A DNA stretch of 21,478 nucleotides, taken from a virus. Position numbers and translations under genes: made by a program. This document shows, piece after piece, positions 5,437 through 11,024 of this stretch. The notes beneath the pieces were generated by a model. It was not told the DNA's origin. It was given only the letters and a program-made list of their open reading frames with translations, and searched no databases. Position 1 is the first letter of the stretch, and every line of letters begins with the position of its first letter. The stretch is taken from positions 1-21,478 of the IMG/VR virus record IMGVR_UViG_3300020172_001034; one strand, 5' to 3'.

Positions 5437-6828
5437 ATGAGAACACAAAAAAGTTTATTTGAGGAAAAAATTGAGCTTATTCAATTGAATAGCGTTATTG
5501 GAAGTGGTTATGAATCACAAGTAGCAGAATTGGCATTAATAGATAAAATAGCTTATAGGGCAGCAAGAGCTAATATGCAAAAACATTCTGCTATTATTTT
5601 AAAAATTAATGATGAGTTTAGCGGTTTTTTTACTTATGAAGTAAATCATATAGTAGGCGAGTTTTGTTTATTACAGTCTGCAATGTATCCTGGTAAAGAA
5701 TCTAAAGAAATATATTCTATGATGGTTCAAAAAATAATTGATCAAAATACATTTGGATATCATATGGTTATGACTGTTTCAAATAAACATAAATTAGAGA
5801 ATCCAAAAGTTTTTTTAGCATTAGGATTTAAAGTTAATTTAGCAAAAAATGATTTTACTTATATTTATTACGGTAAAGAAGAACAAGTAAGAGTGAAAAG
5901 ACTTTGTCATATGGCTATGACTAATTTATGGAACTCTACAAGTGGGGAATGGTTAAAAGTAAAAAGAGCGTGGAATGAAAAATTAGAGGAAGCTGGAAAA
6001 AAATATAATATTCCTAATCCTAAATTTGCAAGTCGTGAAGGGTGTTGGCAGGGTAAATCAGGTATGTCAAATGTTGTGTTATCAAAACAAACTGTTAAAG
6101 ATGGAGAAATTTTAACAGATAAAACAAAAGATTTGAATGGTAATGCATCTGTTTTAGATCCTACAGCTTGTGAAATTATAGCACGTATGTTTATGCCTAC
6201 TAACGGATGTAGAATTTATAATCCTTTTGGCGGAGGAGTTCAAATGGGGTTTGTTGCTGGTGGCTGTGGATACGAATATTTGTCTTCTGAAATTAGACAA
6301 AATCAATGTGATGCTAATAATGCACTTTGTCAAGATTTTGTTAATGTAAAATGGTTAAAATCAGATACGTCAAAATTTACACCAAAGCAAAACTATGATT
6401 TAGTTTTTAGTTGTCCTCCTTATTATAAAGTTGAAACTTATTTAGACTATGATGGAAAAAGTCCAGAAGGCGAACTTAATTCGCTATCAACTTATGAACA
6501 ATTTAGAGATATGCTTTTTGAAGGTTATAAAAATGCTATTTCTGTAATGAATGATAATACTTTCTTTGTTGTTATGACTGGAGATAGCAGAAATAAAGAT
6601 GGAGGTTATTATTGTTCAGATGCAGAACACGAACTATTTTTTAAAGAACAAGGATTACACGTTTATAATAAAATAATTTATTTAGAAAGTGAATTTACAA
6701 GACGTGCCACAGCAAAGAAAACATTAAATAGTAGAAAATATCCAAAATGTGAACAGCGTATTTATGTTTTTTACAAAGGTGATACTTCAAAAATAAAAGA
6801 CCTTTATCCAAATATAGGTAGATTGTAA
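5437..6828 (+). CDS. GNAT-like domain fused to a DNA amino-methyltransferase
   Basis: The 463-aa protein has two parts. Residues 1-150 look like a GNAT acyltransferase: a strand (SAIILKINDEFSGFFTYEV), then GEFCLLQSAMYP, a helix, and the closing NPKVFLALGFK that is typical of GNAT C-termini. Residues 190-450 are a SAM-dependent DNA methyltransferase of the N6-adenine/N4-cytosine class. Motif X/I is at 241-287 (DPTACEIIAR, YNPFGGGVQMGF) and motif IV at 320-330 (YDLVFSCPPYY), in the order I then IV. The usual S/N/D before PPY is C327, which is unusual. Mom of phage Mu is a GNAT-like enzyme that hypermodifies adenine, so a GNAT-methyltransferase fusion suggests a modified base that protects the phage genome; that is inference. 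The stop overlaps the next start (TAATG), so the two genes are coupled. Confidence 0.75.
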   Translation: MRTQKSLFEEKIELIQLNSVIGSGYESQVAELALIDKIAYRAARANMQKHSAIILKINDEFSGFFTYEVNHIVGEFCLLQSAMYPGKESKEIYSMMVQKIIDQNTFGYHMVMTVSNKHKLENPKVFLALGFKVNLAKNDFTYIYYGKEEQVRVKRLCHMAMTNLWNSTSGEWLKVKRAWNEKLEEAGKKYNIPNPKFASREGCWQGKSGMSNVVLSKQTVKDGEILTDKTKDLNGNASVLDPTACEIIARMFMPTNGCRIYNPFGGGVQMGFVAGGCGYEYLSSEIRQNQCDANNALCQDFVNVKWLKSDTSKFTPKQNYDLVFSCPPYYKVETYLDYDGKSPEGELNSLSTYEQFRDMLFEGYKNAISVMNDNTFFVVMTGDSRNKDGGYYCSDAEHELFFKEQGLHVYNKIIYLESEFTRRATAKKTLNSRKYPKCEQRIYVFYKGDTSKIKDLYPNIGRL

Positions 6829-7622
6829 TGAGAACTTATAAAAGTATAATATCCCTTTCTAAGAACGAAAGGGGTATTTGGGATTTAGATACAATTAAAG
6901 GATGTAAAAGCGGTATGTTAGAAAATCCAAAAGGCTGTTATAATGATTGTTATGCTTTTAAAACTGCAAATAGATACGGTATTGATTTTAGCAAATCTAT
7001 TGAAAGAAATTTTGAAAATGAAGCGCATAAACAACAAATAATAAGACAAATTGAAAAAATAGATATGTCATTTATTAGAATTGGATGTGCTGGCGACCCC
7101 TCAGAAAATTGGGAACATACTATTAAAATAATAAAAGAAATAAGAGATAGTAGTCAATTATCATTTTTTGACATTTCTTATAAAAAACAAATAGTTATAA
7201 TTACAAGGCATTGGAATGTATTAACAGATAAACAATTAAACGAAATTAAAAAATACAACATTTGTATTAATACTTCAGTTTCTGCTTTGGATAATGATTT
7301 GTTAATTAATACCGATTTAACTCAATACGAAAGATTAAAACCTTTTTGTAAATCAGTTTTAAGAATTGTAAGTTGTGATTTTAATGAAGAAAATGTAATA
7401 GGTAAAGAGAAAGCAGAAATACAAAGAAAATTATTTAAAAATCTAAATGTAATTGATACAGTATTTAGACCATCAAAAAATAATGAATTTGTAAAACAAA
7501 ATATAATAAATGTAAAAAAAATGGCTTTTATGAAATCAAAACAATTAATTAGTAAATTTAATAAAAAAGCATTTACAGGTAAGTGTGAAAATTGTTTAGA
7601 AATGTGTGGAATTAATTTATAA
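6828..7622 (+). CDS. Cys-rich radical-SAM-like iron-sulfur protein
   Basis: This 264-aa protein has an N-terminal cluster GCKSGMLENPKGCYNDCYAF, that is C-x10-C-x3-C followed by YA, close to the Cys arrangement of the DUF5131/Gp37-type radical-SAM relatives. IRIGCAGDPSENWEHTIKII resembles the second barrel strand with its GDPS turn, and QIVIITRHWN and NICINTSVSALD look like further TIM-barrel strands. A second Cys group, CENCLEMC, closes the protein and could hold an auxiliary cluster. The classical CxxxCxxC is not exact, so the family call is moderate. It is coupled by TAATG to the GNAT-methyltransferase and probably acts on the same substrate, either the DNA base or its added group. Confidence 0.6.
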   Translation: MRTYKSIISLSKNERGIWDLDTIKGCKSGMLENPKGCYNDCYAFKTANRYGIDFSKSIERNFENEAHKQQIIRQIEKIDMSFIRIGCAGDPSENWEHTIKIIKEIRDSSQLSFFDISYKKQIVIITRHWNVLTDKQLNEIKKYNICINTSVSALDNDLLINTDLTQYERLKPFCKSVLRIVSCDFNEENVIGKEKAEIQRKLFKNLNVIDTVFRPSKNNEFVKQNIINVKKMAFMKSKQLISKFNKKAFTGKCENCLEMCGINL

Positions 7623-7625
7623 ACT

Positions 7626-7925
7626 ATGACAAAATCCGAAGAAATACAACTACTATTAAAACTACCTAACTTTTATCTATGGAATAAAAGGCGTAGTAAA
7701 TGGACTGCTCAAGATATTGAGAATCTTAAAAACGGAACTGATGTAAAAAGAGATAACGCTAGCGGGGTTAAATGCCCTGTTATCGTTATCACAGAAACAG
7801 AAAAAAAACAATATAAATCTATTGCCGAAGCTTCAAGAAATTGCGGAGTTCCTGCATCAAAGATTTATAATATACTCTACGGTAATAGAGTACAACTAGA
7901 AACAATTAAATTTATATTATTATGA
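7626..7925 (+). CDS. NUMOD1-like DNA-binding protein without nuclease domain
   Basis: In this 99-aa protein, residues 51-98 follow the NUMOD1 pattern: a strand pair, then YKSIAEASRNCGVPASKIYN ending ILYGNR. This is the short HTH found in homing endonucleases (AARxxGxxxSxIxxxLxGxR). The usual HNH or GIY-YIG nuclease is absent, so it is either a free DNA-binding protein or the remnant of a homing endonuclease. The N-terminal half is unknown (LPNFYLWNKRRSKWTAQDIE). It starts 3 bases after the preceding gene and its stop overlaps the next ATG (ATGA). Confidence 0.6.
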   Translation: MTKSEEIQLLLKLPNFYLWNKRRSKWTAQDIENLKNGTDVKRDNASGVKCPVIVITETEKKQYKSIAEASRNCGVPASKIYNILYGNRVQLETIKFILL

Positions 7926-8113
7926 AAACCGATCCAATAGTAAAACAAGTAACAGATAAGTTCTTACAACGTTCAGAAGTAGGGATTAAAAAGTACGGAA
8001 CTACTTTACACGAAAATAATACAGACGATTTTTTTAACCATCTACAAGAGGAGTTAATGGATGCTATTTTATACTTACAAAAATTAAAAAATGAAACAAC
8101 AACAAACGACTGA
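7922..8113 (+). CDS. Small phage protein resembling nucleotide-hydrolase accessory domains
   Basis: The 63-aa protein MKTDPIVKQVTDKFLQRSEV contains GIKKYGTTLHENNTDDFFNH and LQEELMDAILYLQKL. The pattern R-x-x-x-G-x-x-KYG-x-x-L followed by hLxEExxDAxxYL is known in phage proteins related to MazG/DUF5664-like all-alpha NTP hydrolases. The second helix carries EE and D, which could bind Mg2+. It is very short, so it may be an accessory or half-domain. Coupled by ATGA with the previous gene and overlapping the next small frame by 23 bases, it lies close to the MazG-like gene at 8289. Confidence 0.55.
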   Translation: MKTDPIVKQVTDKFLQRSEVGIKKYGTTLHENNTDDFFNHLQEELMDAILYLQKLKNETTTND

Positions 8114-8225
8114 AGACCAACTATTCAGGATTAATACAATATTAAAATATTATGCCTTAAAAGGCGTGAACAAGGAAAAAATAAATTCTATAAAACACAA
8201 ACCTTTGAAAAATGACAAAATATAA
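8091..8225 (+). CDS. Small basic protein in an overlapping chain
   Basis: This 44-codon frame starts inside the end of the previous gene (MKQQQTTEDQLFRINTILKY). It continues with a Lys-rich tail and overlaps the next small frame by 14 bases. It has no recognised motif. The support is positional: it fills the gap between the two nucleotide-metabolism genes, on the same strand and with the stacked starts seen elsewhere in this operon. Confidence 0.4.
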   Translation: MKQQQTTEDQLFRINTILKYYALKGVNKEKINSIKHKPLKNDKI

Positions 8226-8292
8226 TATACAAATATTAGCCGAAAATTTAGCAATCAATCTAGCGGAATTATTAATAAAATTTATAAAATGA
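8212..8292 (+). CDS. 26-aa peptide coupled to the MazG-like gene
   Basis: The short frame MTKYNIQILAENLAINLAEL ends in LIKFIK and its stop overlaps the start of the MazG-like gene as ATGA (8289-8292). It reads as one amphipathic helix. It may be a genuine micropeptide or only a device that brings ribosomes to the next start; no direct support beyond the overlap. Confidence 0.3.
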   Translation: MTKYNIQILAENLAINLAELLIKFIK

Positions 8293-8582
8293 AAGAACTA
8301 ATAAAAAAAGTCGAAAAATGGGCGGATGATAAAGGTATCTTAGAAAACGGTACATTTGAAAAGCAAGCATTAAAAACACTAGAAGAAGCTGGAGAGTTAC
8401 TTGTCGGAGTAGGTAAAAATAATAAATATGAAATTAAAGATGCAATCGGCGATATTATGGTGACTATTATTATTCAGGCTAAAATGCAAGGTATGGATAT
8501 TGAGGACTGCCTAGAATGTGCATACAATGTAATTTCTAAAAGAAAAGGCGAAATGATTAACGGAACATTTGTAAAAAATTAG
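8289..8582 (+). CDS. MazG-like nucleotide pyrophosphohydrolase
   Basis: This 97-aa protein carries the MazG Mg2+-binding pattern: LKTLEEAGELLVGV (E-E-x-x-E) near residues 30-42 and EIKDAIGDIMVTI (E-x-x-D-x-x-x-D) near 49-60. A long final helix follows with KRKGEMINGTF, where K-R-K-G-E-M is typical of the family's end. Such enzymes hydrolyse NTPs or dNTPs to monophosphates and pyrophosphate. Phage copies are thought to tune nucleotide pools or lower host alarm nucleotides. With thyX upstream it forms a nucleotide-metabolism set. The gene ends just before a strong terminator that closes the operon. Confidence 0.85.
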   Translation: MKELIKKVEKWADDKGILENGTFEKQALKTLEEAGELLVGVGKNNKYEIKDAIGDIMVTIIIQAKMQGMDIEDCLECAYNVISKRKGEMINGTFVKN

Positions 8583-8623
8583 TATCTTCGCAAAGTGTTT
8601 TAACCTTTTTGTCATGTTGTTTT

Positions 8624-8655
8624 AGCCAGTTATGAAAATAGCTGGCTTTTTTTTT
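8624..8655 (+). terminator. Strong intrinsic terminator
   Basis: AGCCAGTTA (8624-8632) pairs with TAGCTGGCT (8639-8647) through one G-T wobble with a 6-base loop, followed by eight T. It closes the early operon after the MazG-like gene. Confidence 0.88.
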
Positions 8656-8657
8656 GG

Positions 8658-8720
8658 GCCAAACTTAAAAACCAAAAAGACAGACTTAAACTTAAAAAAG
8701 ACAGACTTAAAAACGTTAAA
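8658..8720. repeat. Three 21-base phased direct repeats (iteron-like)
   Basis: CTTAAA recurs at 8664, 8685 and 8706, exactly 21 bases (two helical turns) apart. The second and third units begin with GACAGACTTAAA (8679 and 8700); the first is degenerate. Further GACAGACTT-type copies lie at 8889 (forward), 8923 and 8943 (reverse, 20 bases apart) and, with one change, at 9057. Confidence 0.7.
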
Positions 8721-8749
8721 GTATTGATTTATAAATATTTAAGTAAAAA

Positions 8750-8849
8750 CGTGACGATGGGACGATAGCTCTTATACGCTATTTTGCGAGAGTTCAGAAA
8801 TTCAAAGGGGGGTCGACTTTTTTTACATTTTTATCGTCCCATCGTCACG
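8750..8849. repeat. 18-bp perfect inverted repeat with 64-base spacer
   Basis: CGTGACGATGGGACGATA (8750-8767) is exactly reverse-complemented at 8832-8849. Each arm contains GACGAT twice. The spacer holds a smaller nested palindromic stretch (CTC...GAG at 8770-8794) and a run of six G followed by a T-tract. It could be a replication-protein binding site, a cruciform or a recombination site. Confidence 0.8.
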
Positions 8850-8886
8850 GATTGCAAAAATATCAATGTTTATAAGGCTTTACAGC

Positions 8887-8938
8887 GGGACAGACTTTTT
8901 TTAAATCGTCTAAAAATATACAAAGTCTGTCCTTTTTT
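8887..8938 (+). terminator. Bidirectional terminator-like hairpin built from GACAGACTT copies
   Basis: GGACAGACTTT (8888-8898) and AAAGTCTGTCC (8922-8932) are exact complements with a 23-base loop and T-tracts behind each arm. On the + strand a run of seven T follows the right arm. It is either a terminator or a pair of inverted protein-binding sites. Confidence 0.5.
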
Positions 8939-8977
8939 TAATAAGTCTGTCCTGTTAAAAAATAAAATCCATTTAAA

Positions 8978-9010
8978 TTGTATTTTATATTATTAAATTA
9001 TTTATATTTG
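8978..9010 (+). promoter_or_regulatory. Promoter for the replication block
   Basis: TTG (8978-8980) and TATATTTG (9003-9010) stand 22 bases apart in a very AT-rich stretch, matching the Bacteroidetes consensus at the long end of its spacing. Transcription would start near 9017, leaving a leader of about 108 bases before the ATG at 9125. Confidence 0.6.
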
Positions 9011-9021
9011 TACTCAGCAAT

Positions 9022-9104
9022 CTACTACTTGCGTAAAGATATTTAGTCAATAGACTAACAGACTTAACCCTTAAAGATGTGTAGTAGCTCTTTAGGGGTT
9101 TTGT
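9022..9104 (+). promoter_or_regulatory. Structured leader with competing hairpins
   Basis: Three pairings are visible. TTAGTC/GACTAA forms a tight hairpin with an AATA loop (9043-9058). AACCCTTAAAGA/TCTTTAGGGGTT forms a 12-bp stem with one wobble (9066-9077 and 9089-9100), followed by TTTTG. CTACTAC (9022-9028) complements GTAGTAG (9081-9087), which sits in the loop of the second stem. It may act as an attenuator or a protein-bound leader ahead of the replication genes. Confidence 0.45.
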
Positions 9105-9124
9105 CATTTATAAAAATTATTATT

Positions 9125-9361
9125 ATGTGTAAATTTTTTGAATTAACAGAAACAACATTTGAGTTTAACCACTTAGACCAATCTTATGAATTTAACGAGT
9201 TCTTTGAATATGTGTTTCAAAAGGATAATAAAAAAACTCTTTTGTTTTTTGTTTTTAAAAAAGGTAAAAATAAAAAAGAGCATAAACATTTAATTAAACA
9301 CGTTAAAGAATACTATGTAAAACAAAGAGGTTATAATAAATGTAAATTTTTAACCCAATAA
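9125..9361 (+). CDS. Small hypothetical protein before the helicase
   Basis: I choose the ATG at 9125 (MCKFFELTETTFEFNHLDQS), giving 78 aa. The longer frame from 9077 would begin inside the leader's hairpin and add hydrophobic residues unlike a conserved start. The protein is rich in Phe and Lys, with a basic end (KKGKNKKEHKHLIKHVKEYY) that could bind nucleic acid. It is separated from the helicase by 1 base, so co-expression is near certain. No known motif; by position it could be a helicase or origin partner. Confidence 0.55.
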   Translation: MCKFFELTETTFEFNHLDQSYEFNEFFEYVFQKDNKKTLLFFVFKKGKNKKEHKHLIKHVKEYYVKQRGYNKCKFLTQ

Positions 9362-9362
9362 A

Positions 9363-11024
9363 ATGAGTTTAAATATACAACAACAAGAACTAAAAGATAA
9401 ATTAGTCGAGTTCTTAAAATCAAATGAAAAAGGGTTCTTTGGAATTTATGGTGCTGGAGGTTGTGGGAAAACATACACTTTATGTCAATCTATTCATAAT
9501 TATAAAGGTTCTATTTTATTTTTAGGTGCTACAAATAAAGTAACAGGAGTTTTAAAAGATGGATTAAATAATGCTGGTTATCTTAACCCTACTATTAAAA
9601 CTATTGATTCATTTTTTAAATTTAAAATGAAAAAAGATTTTGAGGATAAAACTACAATATCTTATAGAGAGCCAAAAGATAATGAAATACCTGATTTAAT
9701 TGTAATTGATGAAATATCTTTAATCTCTAAAACTAAGTTTGAAATAATAAACAAAATTAAACATAAGTGTAAATTTATTTTAATTGGGGATTACTTGCAA
9801 TTACCGCCAATAGAAACAAGTAAAGAAGATTCATTTAGAAATGATGAAGGGTTTTTAGTTTCTAAGATTTTTTTAAGCATACCAAAAGAAAAAACATACA
9901 CTTTGACTATTCAACAACGTCAAAAAGATGGAACTGATTTAAGTGCTTTAATATCTGGGTTTCGTTTAAATATGGATAAGTATATGAAGCCTGTTAATAT
10001 AGCCTTAAAAAAACAAAATGATACTGATGTACTATTTTATAAAATTAATTCTTTAGAACTAAAGAAAACAATAAAAGAAAGTAACTCAGTAGCCGTTTGT
10101 TATAAAAACCAAAGCGTACTTTCTTTTAATTGGTTAATAGGTTCTACTAAGTCTATGGATAAAGGATATAAATTGAACTCTATAAATGTAAATGATACTT
10201 TAATGTTTGATTCTTTTTACAAAGCTTTAGACACTGCTAATCAAAAGGTTTCTTTTTATACTGCTGATATAGTTGATGTTATTTATATTAGTGATTATAT
10301 TACAGAAATATTTGAGATAGATAATTCAAGAATAAAACAAGAAAGTAAAGTAGTAAATTATAGAATAATTCAAGTTAAAGATAAAGATGGTAGGGTAAAA
10401 GAAATTAGGCATATTCAAGGAGGTCTTTCAGTTGGTAGTAAATTAAGTTCAGTTATATCTAACCAAAGAAAAACAAGCCTTAATAATATTCAAAAATTAT
10501 CTTTATTGAAAAATGATTTAGAAGCAAAAGCAGAAATAAAAAGATTAAAAGAATATTTAACTGATTTAAATACTCGTTATTCAAATTATAAAAATAGCTT
10601 TGCATCTCTAAAAAGAGCTTACGCAATTACGGCACACAAGGCGCAAGGTTCAACTTATGATAGTGTTATTATTCCCGTTTATGATTATTCATCTCTTAAT
10701 TATAAAGATTCTAATCAGTTACTTTATGTGGCTATGAGTAGGGCAAAGAATAAGATTATTTTTGTAGATAAAGAATCTAATTTTAAAGATAATTCAAATA
10801 GATATACATTTAGTGAATTTGAAAAGATGGCAATAGCTTCAAGTCAGGATTATAAATGTAAAGAATGTGAAAAAGATTTATTAGAAAGAGAATTTGATAT
10901 TGACCATAGAATACCAATTGCAAACGGAGGATTTAATTCTTTGTACAATTTACAAGCACTTTGTAAAAGTTGCCATAAAAGAAAAACAGCAAAAGAAACA
11001 TATTTTAAAAACTTAAAAAAATAA
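9363..11024 (+). CDS. SF1 (RecD/Dda-like) helicase fused to a C-terminal HNH nuclease
   Basis: The 553-aa protein has Walker A GAGGCGKT at 30-37, Walker B DLIVIDEISLI near 111-121, motif III ILIGDYLQLPPI at 139-150 and TIQQRQ after it. The late UvrD-like motifs are AITAHKAQGSTYDS at 421-434 and LLYVAMSRAKNKI near 453-465. This is the Dda/RecD2 type of 5'-3' helicase used in phage replication. A short linker leads to a full HNH motif at 497-545: CKEC (C499, C502), DIDHRIP (D514, H515), N525/N529 and CKSCH (C534, C537, H538), so the zinc-binding and catalytic residues are all present. A helicase joined to an HNH nuclease is unusual; origin nicking, recombination processing or attack on host DNA are possible roles. 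The stop overlaps the primase start by one base (AATAATG). Confidence 0.85.
   Translation: MSLNIQQQELKDKLVEFLKSNEKGFFGIYGAGGCGKTYTLCQSIHNYKGSILFLGATNKVTGVLKDGLNNAGYLNPTIKTIDSFFKFKMKKDFEDKTTISYREPKDNEIPDLIVIDEISLISKTKFEIINKIKHKCKFILIGDYLQLPPIETSKEDSFRNDEGFLVSKIFLSIPKEKTYTLTIQQRQKDGTDLSALISGFRLNMDKYMKPVNIALKKQNDTDVLFYKINSLELKKTIKESNSVAVCYKNQSVLSFNWLIGSTKSMDKGYKLNSINVNDTLMFDSFYKALDTANQKVSFYTADIVDVIYISDYITEIFEIDNSRIKQESKVVNYRIIQVKDKDGRVKEIRHIQGGLSVGSKLSSVISNQRKTSLNNIQKLSLLKNDLEAKAEIKRLKEYLTDLNTRYSNYKNSFASLKRAYAITAHKAQGSTYDSVIIPVYDYSSLNYKDSNQLLYVAMSRAKNKIIFVDKESNFKDNSNRYTFSEFEKMAIASSQDYKCKECEKDLLEREFDIDHRIPIANGGFNSLYNLQALCKSCHKRKTAKETYFKNLKK

Larger units (their letters stand above)
8583..9124. 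other. Non-coding region, candidate replication origin
   Basis: This stretch of 542 bases without a convincing gene lies between the early operon and the helicase-primase block. It holds, in order: a terminator (8624-8655); 21-base-phased repeats (8658-8720); an 18-bp perfect inverted repeat (8750-8767 and 8832-8849); GACAGACTT copies in both orientations, two of them forming a terminator-like hairpin (8887-8938); a very AT-rich stretch (8953-9009); a promoter; and a structured leader. Iterons, an AT-rich stretch and adjacent replication genes are the usual make-up of phage origins. The origin role is inference. Confidence 0.5.

Noticed and set aside
8583-8590. TATCTTCG motif that could start a short RNA ended by the terminator at 8624-8655
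   Set aside because: The nearest TTTG is only 11 bases upstream, too close for a promoter; the hairpin is explained as the early operon's terminator.
8674-8951. Possible CRISPR array made of the GACAGACTT repeats
   Set aside because: Repeats are only 9-12 bases, in both orientations, with 21-base or irregular spacing and no uniform spacers.
8784-8996. 70-codon frame on the + strand within the non-coding region
   Set aside because: It runs through the inverted repeat and the GACAGACTT hairpin, has low-complexity composition and no start signal; the DNA structure explains it better.
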